Of a stretch of 64,000 nucleotides of DNA, positions 36,101 through 47,228 are shown piece by piece. The notes beneath the pieces were generated by a model. That model was not told where the DNA came from. It saw only the letters and a program-made list of their open reading frames with translations, and did not search any database. Positions within the stretch are counted from its first letter, which is position 1; every line of letters starts with the position of its first letter. The translations under genes and the position numbers were made by a program. Origin of the DNA: Mytilus galloprovincialis (taxonomy: Eukaryota > Mollusca > Bivalvia > Mytilida > Mytilidae); NCBI RefSeq assembly GCF_965363235.1, contig NC_134847.1:74530268-74594267 (forward strand), written 5' to 3'.

Positions 36101-39100
36101 ACGATTTTAAAAACAATTTATACAAATAAAATTTATTAATTAGTAGTTTAGCTGAGAAACTTCTTTTCTGAAACATTCATCATATTAGTAATAGAAAAAG
36201 GAAAGTCTCTACTATTTCAAACAAACACGGCATATTTTGTAGTCTCATAATGTACTGAAATTACAAAAAATCACAATCGGTATGAAACCCTGAAATCATT
36301 TAAACATTAGAGTTACCAATTAAAGAAAATGATTAATGTTCTGATTAGAAGAACCCGATCAGTAAACAGATGCCAAACCCGTCCTGTTGTTGACTTGTCT
36401 GCTTCAAGATTCACCAATGCCTTTTCTGGTAAAGTAACGTTATTTCCTTTAGCAATTTGTCTGATAATCTTCTCAGCCTCCTCATGTCTTCCCTGTGATA
36501 ACAGCCATCTCGGTGATTCAGGAACTAACCTATTGGGCAACAAGATATAACGGAACGGAAGTTATAAAAAATGAAGTACTTTTGTTTATCAAACTTTTGA
36601 GCAATTTAAAATTTAGTATTAGGAGCAGATTTTTTGTTGACATAACGAAACAGTAAGCAAAACCAAGGGACGCTCATTACACATAATCATACAACGGAAA
36701 AGCATATGGCAAAATAATATTGCAAGATACAAATGGTGATTCTCTGTTTTTTTTAGTAGATCTTTTATATTTGTAACTTTGGATTTGTTTGAAGCACACT
36801 GATCTCATTTAAATCGCCTAGATGTAGGTAGTTTGACACTTACTCTGAGTTCTTAGTTATAAAACTTTACTCAGTACTTATGGTACTTTGAGCTCGAAAC
36901 ACTTGTTTGTTTTGTTGGTTTTTAGTCTGAGAACAAAACGTGCTCGAAAGTTTTATGACCGCAAGGCCGGATGTGCGTAGCTAATTTGTGAAAGAAATAG
37001 AAATTTGGAAAAACTTTTCAAGGAGCTTTTGGAAGACCCAGTAAATAAATAAACTTATTTTATTTGGATATCCAGCACAATGAGGAAAATCCAGCTTTTC
37101 ACGTCGATTAAAAGGAAGGTTGAAAGAATATCACAAGACATAAAAATTATCATTCTTTTGAATTATGCTTTTTAAAAGGTGACGTGGAAGTATATATTGG
37201 GTTTCTGAGTGAATTGTCAATAACAAGTCTACTATCAAAACATTTAAGGTCTAATATTTACACAAAACAAAAAACAAAAGCGTATTGTTCAGGGACAACA
37301 ACATTTTTGTTGTTGATGTAGCAGGCCTAGGGCAGGTGTTTAGCAAATGAACTGAATATTGTGATGCTAATTGTATATGCAATTAATGCCTATTGGAACC
37401 CATTGAATTCAATTTCATACAGTTAACTTGTATATTATATATTCATGTTCATTTGAGTTCATAAACACATGAAATCGCGTATCAATGTAAATCTTCAGAA
37501 AACACAAACATGAACGAAAACAATTAACATTGTATTAGCTAAGGATATGATTAAGTTTTTAAAAACGATAAGTATTTTTGGCTTTAGTTCCATTTGCTTT
37601 TATATTTACAAAGCATATGTAGGATAACGTATAATTTACTGCAGATTAACCGACGAAATGAATTGTCCTGTCAATTCGAGTTTTGAAACAATATGCCTCA
37701 GAATAACATCATTTATAACTCACCACCAATATAACAGAAAGAATACTGACGGTACTGACACAGCTATTTCTATATACTTCCATTCTCTAATGGCGTAGGC
37801 AATCCCAGCTAGAACAACAAGACCAATAGCAAAGAAATATTCTATTACAACACCAGCCCAAACACGTTTTGAAGGCCCAACTATCTCCATGCCTAAAAGG
37901 ATATATTGTTATTGATAAAAGACTGATTTATCATTTCATCATGTATAAAACATTAACTCAAAAAGAGGTTTTATGTTGCCGCTGGGCATAAAACAGTCAT
38001 CCATTAGCCCTTTTAACTTATAAACATTGTCAAATTAGGAATTATTAAATTATTAGGTTAGAAAAAACACGTTTTTAAGTTCGTTTACGCCTTATCACTC
38101 TGTATTTGAAGTATCACGACAAGTATCACTAGTGAAGCAGGAATTGCTGACCTTTCCGAAGACGTCGACTGTTGATTGCACTTGAAATTTAGATATTCGT
38201 CTCAAAGCCACAATGACGCCTTCAACACAGAGCACACACAACTCAAAATTAAAGAATGGAATGTTTCAATATGTCGATAGCAATTAAAATGCTATTAAAA
38301 TAAGCAATGAAGGTTGACATAGACCCAGAATGATATTACACAAAATATTTTAGACCATTAAGGGCAAGGACATAGACAAATCGTGATCCTTATACAGTAA
38401 TAACAAAGCTTATGTACATACATATCTTAGGTTTCAAGTTATGCTTAAACAAATTAATAAAAAACGCACAGATGTTTCATTCTCCGCAACAAAGACTAGC
38501 GATATATCATCAGACTTCATCAACGTCTGTCTAAAATTTACTCTTTAGAAATTGAATTAGTAATAGCCGTTATCAGTATTTTAAGTTTTTCATTTGATAT
38601 ATTATTCTTTACACTTGCCTAGAACAAAGGCAGTCATAAATAATCCGGCACAGGAAAAACCAACAATGAATCTCAATACACAAAACACCCAGAACGAGGG
38701 TGCCCAGGCTACAGCCATTGTAGATATTAAAAGTAGCCAACTCGACAGGTATAACGTCTTTTTTCTTCCTATCCTTAAAAGAAGAAGAAATAGTTTTAGA
38801 AATAGAGATACACTGTCAAAAGTTTTTATAATGATGTATTGGTTCTGTTACCATTTCTTCCTGCAAAGAGTATCTTTGTAAAAAGTTATTCTTAAAACTG
38901 CAGTTATATGAACTAATAAACCACTCTCGATTTAGTCCATAACCGGAAAAAATCGTCAATTTTGTGCGCCTTTGTAACGTCATTTACCAGATAAAGGGGG
39001 TCGCCTGTTTCCCTGCTCTATGTACTAGTAAACTTGGCATGTATAATAAGTTTGTTCCTGTAACTTTGTCAAACTTTCCGGACGAACACATCAACTGTAA

Positions 39101-41637
39101 TTTATTGTCGAATGTACCAGGAACATATCAATTGACATCTAGATATACTGTTCCCATATTGTACAAAAAAAAAAAAAAAAACTACAGGAAAAAAATACAA
39201 ACAGTATTTTTATGATGCAGATGATTTTAGAATGATTGGTTTCTGACCATATTTACGTAGTCATTCGATTCTTCTCTTCAATCGGAAAATTTATTTCATT
39301 TCCTAGAAGCAAAGTAGTAAGTCCTCATTGAAATCTACACATTCAAAAGGCACTGGAATTCTTTTGTCGCACATTTGAGCAAAATACAATGTAGTTCAAA
39401 TGTTCTTGTCTTCAGTATAGCTGCCTGTTGTGTTTCTTATAATTGATCTTTGTTCCGAAATCTTTTGTTTTTTGGCAACTTTCAGATTGGTTTTGTAAAT
39501 GTAAACAGCTTTTGAACATGCAAGCTAATTTTTGCAATACTTATTTGATATTGTTGTAATTCCTAACATCATGAGTACATTTCTAAGAAACTTGATGGAA
39601 AAAGTAGTATATAATACTTACATATCTGACAGTGTACCAAGACCAAATGCCCCTGCTAGTACACCACCAAAAAATATCATTGACGCATGCGATGTTCTTA
39701 ACTCGTCCGTACATACCAAATTTTGCTGAAAGGTATAATGATCTATAATGGCATGTCACAGAAGTTAGATGTTCAAATCAAACATCTTCGGAACTGTATG
39801 TAAAATATTGATGACTATTATAATTATCTGTAAATTTATTATTTAAAATTCAGTGTTAGGAACATATTTTTTGTTGACAAAACAAAACAGTAACCAAACA
39901 AGGAAAATTCATAACACACAAACATACGACGAAAAAGCCGAGGGCAAAACAATATAGCAAGCTCATTTTTGGGGCCGCCTAAGCTTCCTGTGTGGTGTAA
40001 GCCAAGGCTCCGTGTTGATGGCAGTCGATGATTTACTTTTACAAATTGTTACTTGGATGGCACTCAAACCACACCTTCTTATCTCTATCCAAACATCCTT
40101 AGCTTTAATTGTTTTGAGTGGTGAGCGTTGCTGTTGTTACTGTACATGAATCCGTTTAAGCATTTCGGACGCTCTTTTGTCATGTGTTTTTATTTATTTC
40201 AATGTCTGTGACAAGTTGACGTTATTTTTTTAGAAATGTAAAAATCATGGATTCAACAATTAGTATGAGTGAAACTGTTCAGGAATAAGTCTATACAGGA
40301 TCTTAGTGATAAACAATTTGAAAATTTAAAATCGAAATTTTAAGGATCGCAAACACATTATTTGGCCAAAACAGGGCAACACTAATGATTAAAATGGAAA
40401 CTTTTTTAACCAATAAAGTTCATGTACATGTAACCTTAGGTTTCTTACCTCACTTGTGAATGTTGATTTGAATATAGATTTGTCGTAAACCCATTGGTTA
40501 CAAGCTACAGAAATATTGTTCTTGATTAACTTGCACTGTGAATATTTCAACGTTTCATCCGTGGAATCAGGAATCATCAAGTTGATCATCTGACGATGAG
40601 CCTCGTTTTGGATTTCAAATGTATCATTTGACCATCCAGGCAATGCGCACCTAAAATAAGATTTTTAATGAATGTCTGGAAGTGTGTTATAACTGTTCAT
40701 GTAGGCTGGGAGTTATTAAACCAATGCATGCAAATATACTATATACTTTGTTTGCGCTTTTTTATATTGATTAAGAATCAATATTTGATTTATTTATTGT
40801 TGATAGAAAACTTTGCCTGCTGACTAACTTTCGCGGTTTTTATTTTTTGCAGAAGCTTAGTGATTTTGAATATGACTAGCAATCAACACAGAATCATGGA
40901 GCACGTAAACAATAAGTGAGATGGTTCAGCGATGTTTATTTTGTGCTTTGGGTATATTGTCAAGGATTCTAACTATAGGCATCCGTACGGCCTTCAACAA
41001 TGAGAAAAAACAATACTGTATAGTCTACTATAAAATAACCCCACAAGAAATATGAAATAATTCAATTAAGAAAAACTACAATGACATAATTTATGACAAA
41101 ACAATTTACAACGAACAAATATAGCTGACATGAACAAACGACAACCACCACTGGACTACATGCTTGCATGGAACAGGCACATGAAATGTGTCGGGGTTAA
41201 ACATTAAAACATCTGTGTGAACGCTCTCACTTCTTTCCCCCTTACATGGAACAGAGGTGTAACAGCACAACGGAAGTACAGCACATTATATTAAGAACAA
41301 ACTATAAAAACCAGTTGAAAAAGACATTACTCATCAGATGTATAAACAGAAATGGACTGCTACTCAAGAAGAGTTTAAATGACATAGAGTAAAACAACAG
41401 TATTATTGCATTACTGAGGTGACAAATCTCTGAACAGTCATAATTTTATATATCAACCCAGCCATTATATCGCTGTACTTACCTATGTTCTGGTGCAGCA
41501 AGAATAAATACAGATAAAAGCATGTGAAAACAACTTATCAGTGGAATCATACATAATGCCAAGTATACTTTCTTTTGGTATGGTCCAAATTCTCCAATTA
41601 TTGTAAATAATGAATCAAAATCCTTGATGTTTGACAT
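33154..41637 (-). CDS. SLC22-type organic ion transporter, gene 2 (10 exons)
   Basis: Exons in transcription order: 41637-41483, 40650-40449, 39725-39622, 38773-38619, 37892-37724, 36529-36317, 35783-35557, 34922-34741, 33991-33840, 33253-33154. Total 1659 nt, 552 aa. Exons 3-9 have exactly the lengths of those in gene 1 (104, 155, 169, 213, 227, 182, 152) and every phase agrees, so the two are tandem duplicates. Start [20 protein letters not shown]; extracellular-loop cysteines retained. Signatures: [41 protein letters not shown]. The tail ends in a Ser/Thr-rich stretch ([11 protein letters not shown]) different from gene 1. Role as for gene 1: a plasma-membrane major-facilitator transporter of organic ions, substrate unknown. 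Intron 4 has a GC donor (AG|GCAAGT) rather than GT. The first and last exons, and the loop exon, are the most diverged parts. Confidence 0.93.
34040..34330 (+). repeat. Dispersed repeat, copy 4, split by an insertion
   Basis: Starts 'gtgagccaaggctctgtgtt' and runs to 'cattggcacttatacca' (34148), then resumes at 'ccacatcttcttatttct' (34300). The gap holds a separate ~150-bp repeat. Confidence 0.65.
34149..34299 (+). mobile_element. ~150-bp repeat nested in another repeat
   Basis: The insert begins 'ggcccgtagccaggaatttc' and ends 'gtctttgggtgtgca', with 'acca' next to both junctions as a possible 4-bp duplication. Family unknown. Confidence 0.5.
38905..39015 (+). repeat. Single arm related to the 43887-44288 element
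   Basis: 'aataaaccactctcgattta', 'ccggaaaaaatcgtcaattt' and 'gcgcctttgtaacgtcattt' match the terminal arm of the TIR element at 43887. No opposite arm follows, so this is a solo or truncated end in intron 3 of SLC22 gene 2. Confidence 0.6.
39993..40090 (+). repeat. 'gtaagccaaggctccgtgtt' dispersed repeat, copy 5
   Basis: Shortened copy of the family at 19735-19830, in intron 2 of SLC22 gene 2, plus orientation like all other copies. Confidence 0.65.
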
Positions 41638-42511
41638 ATCAATTTGACTTGGAAAAAGACAAATATAACACTGATGACCTCTACTTATAGCATTACAATG
41701 TTACTGTGTATATGTATTCTGAATAGGTATGTTAAGATATCAATCACATTGTTGTCTTTGTACAAGTACATAGTTTAATATACGGAAAAACTGAATATAG
41801 TATCAAAAGTAATTACAAAAATACCTTAAGGGAAAGTTCATAATGCTAACAAAATCAGACGAAAATATCTATCAACCATTAAACATCTGCAATATTCTGG
41901 ACAAAGATGCTTCAAAACTATGCCAACTGCATTTTTTAAGTGATAACAATAAACGGTCAAAAAGTGCATTTATATTGAAACATCACTGACTTGGCTGGTC
42001 TCATATCTTAAGATAGAGGCTTTTTATATTTCAAAACTGATAAAGATAAAAAAAAACGAGGATTTGTCGAATTTCTATAATACAGCTTGAAATCACGAAA
42101 TACGATAGACATACAGAGAAGCGACAAACAAACAATGCAAGTTGTTTACGTTAAGTTACTCACGACATGTTGGGATAAGGTAATACATATAATGATATAA
42201 TAGCAAGAGTCAGAGGAATTGCTTTCTATTTTATTCTAGTTTGCTTATTATTCAAGAAATTAGTTTTTAAACACCACCTAGGTCCTACTGAGAGAAAAAA
42301 AAAAATCCATTTACATTGTCCGGTTGCGTTTGCATTATTTCGGAGATATTACATAAATATTATATTTTATCTTACCTCCTATAGATTTATAGAGATATGA
42401 TTGGTTAAAGGACTACACGTGGTGACTTTGTATATTTGATATAGGGTGTCCTAAAAAATATAGGGTTAGTTACCATATAGGGTTAGTTACCATATGGGAT
42501 TAGTAAAGAGT
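41638..42511. other. Region upstream of SLC22 gene 2
   Basis: AT-rich with no coding frame. It should contain the gene-2 promoter and 5' UTR but I cannot pinpoint them. A doubled 'agggttagttaccatat' word lies at about 42463-42496. Confidence 0.4.
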
Positions 42512-42805
42512 TACTTCCCTTTCAAAACAAAATCGATGCCACAACCTTTATAAAAACAACACGGTGTTGAGGAAAAATCTGAAAGGATGCAACAGACGAA
42601 GAAATTGATGAAAAAAAAGTTTGGAATAAGTTCATAAAACATAAAGCTAACAAGTTTTTATTGTTGGCATATCGAAGTTACTTTCCTTTCAAAACAAAAA
42701 AAAAAGAAATCTGAAAGGATTCAACAGACGGAGAAATTAATACATGTAATGAACGATTGAAATAAATTCATAAAATAAATTTAAAGCTAAAGAGGTGCTA
42801 TTGTT
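42512..42805. repeat. ~160-bp tandem duplication
   Basis: 'gttacttccctttcaaaaca', 'aaatctgaaaggatgcaaca' and 'ttcataaaacataaagcta' in 42512-42670 recur in order in 42673-42805 with deletions. Non-coding. Confidence 0.65.
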
Positions 42806-42897
42806 GGCATTTGTTTTCTTTATAGACAAATGCAAGTAGGATCTTGATACAAAGTATTGAAGACTTGATCACTCTGATAGGCCGCTAGTCCAAATAT

Positions 42898-43026
42898 CCG
42901 TCAGTAAGTTAAATTCGTTACACGGTGTGCTAGTGACATAATACAATATATATGGGGTCAGTAAATTCCATATATTTCGTATTAGGTCACTAACACACAC
43001 TATAACTTATAATATCTACTGATAGT
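42898..43026. mobile_element. Small foldback element
   Basis: The arm from 42925 ('gtgtgctagtgacataatac') pairs with the arm ending at 42998, giving about 31 bp with few mismatches. Weaker pairing extends outward to 'gtcagta'/'tactga' at 42900 and 43020. The loop is 'ggtcagtaaatt'. Non-coding; MITE-like. Confidence 0.65.
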
Positions 43027-43179
43027 GAGCAACATATATATATAAGCTGAAAACATCAAATATACTCTATACATGGACACATAGAGTCTTCAATCTCATA
43101 TTCAAAAAATGTTGAGAAAACTTTTTTATGACATTTATTCTAGGAAAATATACGGAGCCCCGCTAGGGACATGCAAAGA

Positions 43180-43395
43180 AAAAAAATATATTGTGCGCAC
43201 AAAATAATATATTGTGCGCACAACTCGATTATATTGTGTGCACAAAATAATATATTGTGCGCACAACTTAAATATATTGTGCGCACAAAATAATATACTG
43301 TGCGCACGAAATAATATATTGTGCGCACAATTTAAATATATATTGTCCGCACAATTTAAATATATTGTGCACACAACTTAAACATATTGTGCGCC
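43180..43395. repeat. Minisatellite of 'atattgtgcgcacaa' units
   Basis: About nine copies of ATATTGTGCGCACAA joined by 'aataat' or 'cttaa' spacers, unit about 21-27 bp. Each unit contains the palindrome TTGTGCGCACAA, so both strands can form regularly spaced hairpins. Cysteine-rich open frames on the minus strand are by-products. Confidence 0.88.
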
Positions 43396-43439
43396 AAAAA
43401 TTAGGAAAACAGTTTTCACTTGACCATGAACTCATTTTA

Positions 43440-43720
43440 TTGATCATTCAACAAGGTTAAATGTTCGTGGTTTAGCCGAAATATCAGATACCAAATGCAA
43501 TAGTTCTTCTATATTTGGTTGTATGAAACGATTTTAATGTCTAAATGTCAACTTGACAGGTGTCATCGGACCTTGACCTCATTTTTAGGGTTAAGTGGTC
43601 CGGTAAAGTATTTTTTTGTGTTTTAGTGTATTTCTCGGATACTATAAGCATTTAGCTAGATATATTTGATGTACAGAATGTTTTTATGGTGTAATTGTCT
43701 ATCTTGCAGTAATATTAATA
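43440..43720 (+). repeat. Dispersed repeat 'ccttgacctcatttttaggg'
   Basis: Phrases 'ggaccttgacctcatttt', 'tttctcggatactataagca' and a shared order with 48340-48610 ('tgaccttgactttattttca', 'tttttcagatactataagga') indicate two copies of one bivalve repeat on either side of the recombinase element. Confidence 0.55.
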
Positions 43721-43886
43721 GAATTTATGTAATATACATAAATTCGGTTATTCTAGTGGAAAGTTTTAATCTCGGCCGTTGCAGTGCTTTCCTTTATAAA
43801 TTCATATGTAGTCGATAAGATGTATAGTGGTGACGTCAATTTGACGTTAGCGTTCTTTTTAACTTTGAGCTGCAAGTGAACAGACG

Positions 43887-44288
43887 TGTAATAGACCACT
43901 TTCGAGTTCATCCGTCACCGGAAAAAACTCGTCAATTATACGCGCCTTTATCACCGTCATTTGTGCGTTTAGGGGCGTCGTCACTTCCTTCCAATGTTGA
44001 GCGAGTGGTTGGAAAACTATAATTCTATATTGTACGAATTATTCGGCAAATTGAATTCTCAAAATTGACAATCAACACTGCTGTCATTAGGGAATTGTCA
44101 GTAAGTACCTACATAGCAACCATTATTTCTAGTTTATCCTGCACACAGACGATCACTAAGACGCTTGATGAACGTAAATAGTGCAGGGATACAGGCGAGC
44201 CCCTCTATCTGGTAAATGACGTCATAAAGGCGTGCATAATTGACGAGTTTTTGCCGGTGACGGATGAACTCGAAAGTGGTCTATTACA
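43887..44288. mobile_element. 402-bp TIR element (MITE)
   Basis: The left end TGTAATAGACCACTTTCGAG and the reverse complement of the right end share about 85 bp with few mismatches, including a 'ccgtcaccgg' block and an 'actcgtcaatta' block. The centre has no coding frame. A solo arm of the same family is at 38905. Confidence 0.85.
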
Positions 44289-44881
44289 GAGAGAAGTATT
44301 TTGAAAATATCAAGTTGAATTGCTATAGTGGATATTAAAGTTGGTATTTTATATATGTATAATAGGCAAAGAGATATATGGATAATACAAAAAAAAATTG
44401 TTTTAATAAAAAAGAATTGTAAAATAGTTAGAAATTGTTGAATTTCGAAACGGCGTGGCCGCCACGTGATGCCGAATATGAAATAAAAGAAAAATTATTT
44501 AATCACAATACTACTTAAGTTAAAGAAATGATATTTTTGTTGTGACTTTATATTTGGTGAACAATTCACCCAGTGATTCTGCTGCGGAAGTAATTACTTC
44601 GTAGAACACGACATACTATCAATTGAACAAAAACGATACATACATCGTTTGAACGGCTACAGCTTTAAGATATATTGTCATTGATTAAAGACTTTTGGTT
44701 ACACACACAAACAAAACGAATAAATTTAAATAAGTAAATAAATAAATTTAATAAAAATAAATGAATAAATAAATCTATTTGTGAGTTTCAGTATGTTGAG
44801 AAGAGGTACCAGGAAGCGTACAGCATCAGCGAGAGCTGGAGTAAGAAGGGAGTTTCGTCACGGGCGTCAGTACAATCATCT

Positions 44882-45655
44882 ATGACGGTTACAAGGCCTG
44901 AGGCTATCTATACAAATTCTGGACATGACGGCGCTGCCATACCAACAACTTCAACAGTATCAACGACAAGAATGTTGATGTCAACATTTTCTAGCAATCA
45001 GGACAACTCCGTCCACATTCCGGACATGTTACCATGGCAACCGAGACGAGCAATAGACCTCCAGCCAACTGTTGATAACACACAGTTTGTGTCACAAACA
45101 GGTAATGTGACCAATAATGATTATGTACAAATTCCCAATAGAATTGAAAGTGTTCATGAGAATCTAGGCATAAATGTAACACAGTCAATTAAAGAAAAAA
45201 TATTGAAAGGGGAATTCATAGATTTAGCTTGTCTATTAAATAAATCAGTCAACACGGGTTCTGACAAACAAAAGTTGACATGGGCTCAAGGGGAATTCAT
45301 TTTACAACCCATTTCTCAACAATCAAAAATTACAAATATTGAAAAGTGGACAGATGCTTTCATCATTTTTATTTATATTTATTGTGCTGTGCACGTAAAC
45401 CGAATTAAGGAATTGTTAAAATACATGCACACAATACGCCTTGGGGCTCAAAGAAACCAAGGTATGGGTTGGAAAAATTATGATGAGCAATATAGACTAA
45501 GAAAAGCTCATGAACCATCCAGTTTATGGAGTAATATAGACAATGAGCTTTGGTTGTTATATATGCAACCAGTGAATACTATCTCAAATGTGTCCTTAAA
45601 TGTATCTAATAGTAATATTCAAGACAGTAGTGGTCAAGGTTTTATGATGTCATAG
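44882..45655 (+). CDS. Gag-like protein of the recombinase retroelement
   Basis: A 257-codon frame. The C-terminal half has a pattern I associate with DIRS/Ngaro gag-like ORF1: an 'I.EKI..GEFIDLA.LL' helix region, 'NIEKWTDAFIIFIYIY', 'GMGWKNYDEQYRLRKA' and 'NIDNELWLLYM'. It ends in TAG at 45653-45655. Upstream, 44793-44883 encodes a basic stretch (MLRRGTRKRTASARAG) in a different frame that runs into ATGA at the start of this frame. A small indel has probably separated the original N-terminus. The product would coat the element's RNA. No host function is suggested. Confidence 0.65.
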   Translation: MTVTRPEAIYTNSGHDGAAIPTTSTVSTTRMLMSTFSSNQDNSVHIPDMLPWQPRRAIDLQPTVDNTQFVSQTGNVTNNDYVQIPNRIESVHENLGINVTQSIKEKILKGEFIDLACLLNKSVNTGSDKQKLTWAQGEFILQPISQQSKITNIEKWTDAFIIFIYIYCAVHVNRIKELLKYMHTIRLGAQRNQGMGWKNYDEQYRLRKAHEPSSLWSNIDNELWLLYMQPVNTISNVSLNVSNSNIQDSSGQGFMMS

Positions 45656-46278
45656 GGTCTATAAAAAATAAAAAGCCTTTTTATTCAATTAGAATAAATA
45701 ATGATCTCAGAGAAGATGCAAAAATTTGGCTGATTTTTATGGAACATTTTAACGGAGATTGTTATCTATCAGAAAACACGTGGATAAAAAATGAAACGTT
45801 GCATTTGTACACTGACAGCTGTGGTAACTCTGATTTAGGTTGTGGTGCATATTTTGATGGTAAATGGGCACAATATAAATGGCCGGAAGCATGGTCAAAT
45901 ATGCCAATCATGAGGGACATTACTTTTTTAGAGTTAGTTCCAATTGTTTTAGCTATGTTTATATGGGCATCAAATTTCCAAAATCGAAAGATTTTATTTC
46001 GAATTGACAATATGGAATTAGTTAGCATTATCAATAAAAGAACTGCCAAATCGAAGCGTGTGATGGCATTTATTCGCCCCCTTGTTCTTTTTACAATGCA
46101 GCACAATATTCAGTTTAAAGCACAACATATTGATGGTTGTAAAAAGGAAATTGCAGACTCGATTTCTCGTTTTCAGTTGAAGAGATTCCGGGAACTAGCA
46201 CCCGGGGCCGAGTCGGTTCCAGAAAACAACCCAGAAGAGTGCAGAGATTTGATATTGAGTCTGAAACAAACAGATTAA
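45648..46278 (+). pseudogene. RNase H domain of the recombinase retroelement
   Basis: The frame is open from the gag stop region (PFYSIRINNDLREDAKIWL) and continues into an RNase H fold with the four acidic residues in place: LYTDS, FLELVP, FRIDN and ADSISR. It ends at TAA 46276-46278. The leading 'NNDLREDAKIWLIFMEHFNG' corresponds to the connection region that normally follows the RT palm and thumb. RT has thus been lost upstream by deletion, with the junction close to the gag stop. The ATG at 45739 is not a natural start. Confidence 0.7.
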
Positions 46279-46290
46279 TTAATTGTTCGC

Positions 46291-47158
46291 TTGCTCCTTA
46301 ATACAATTCAAGCTTATCAACGAGCTTTAAATGCTTTGGCTAAATTTAGGGATAGTTTTGATTTAGATCATAGTTTTCCAATACCATTGAACCACATTAC
46401 TCAGTTCATTGCATACATGTCTTGCTTGGACATGGCTCCATCTACGGTGAAATGTTATATCTCAGCTATCAGTTTTTAATAAGATTAATAATTACGAAGA
46501 TATGTCTCCATTAATTGTTGTAAGGAAAATGATTGATGGAATGGCAAGGTCAAAGTTGAAAAGACCTGACAGTAGATTACCTATTACTTTAGATCTGTTA
46601 AAAAATATTATAAAGATTTTGCCCGCATTTTGTAGCTCCAGATATGAAGCTGTCTTATTTTCTAGTGCTTTTTCAATGGGATTTTTTGCATTTCTGCGAG
46701 TTGGTGAAATGAAAACTGCATGTGGCAGGGAAGGGTCTAATCATGCCATAAAAATTGAAAATGTGGAGGTTACTAATCATAATATAAAAATATACTTGGC
46801 GTCTTCAAAAACAGACCAGCTAAGTCGAGGGACTTCAATTTTTGTGGCCCGACAATCAGATGTTGGAATTTGTCCGGTAAAATTACTGCAAGAATATTTA
46901 AAGATTCGACCTCGAATTAGTGGTCAATTATATTGCCACTTTGATGGCTCTCCGATGACTCGATATCAGTTTTCAGGAATTCTAAAACAAGCCCTGGGGT
47001 ATATTGGTTTTGATCAATCAAAGTATGGGACGCACTCATTTAGAATCGGTAGTGCTACTTCAGCAACTATGCTTGTTTTTTCTGATGAGCAAATTAAAGT
47101 AATGGGTCGTTGGAATTCTGATACTTTCAAAAGTTATATACGAATACCACAATTTTGA
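46291..47158 (+). pseudogene. Tyrosine recombinase of the retroelement, one frameshift
   Basis: 46291-46479 is the N-terminal helical, SAM-like DNA-binding part (AYQRALNALAKFRDSF ... PSTVKCYISAISF). 46502-47158 is the catalytic part. Catalytic residues are all visible: Arg in FFAFLRVGEM, Lys in SSKTDQ, HSFR in GTHSFRIG, then Trp and Tyr in GRWNSDTFKSYIR. The two frames are separated by an extra T in the run at about 46471-46476; reading across it gives a continuous protein (AISF then NKINNYEDM). An enzyme of this class would integrate the circular DNA form. The frameshift and the stop before 46291 make this copy inactive. Confidence 0.8.
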
Positions 47159-47228
47159 ATAAATTTCGTTGAATTTGATGGTCAATTTAGAATATTTCAT
47201 GTCAATACATACATGTATTAAATTGTAG

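Noticed and set aside
42463..42496. Interstitial telomere repeat (agggttag)
   Set aside because: Only two copies of a longer 'agggttagttaccatat' word, not TTAGGG arrays.
43135..43374. Cysteine-rich small proteins on minus
   Set aside because: Translations of the palindromic minisatellite; the composition follows the repeat unit.
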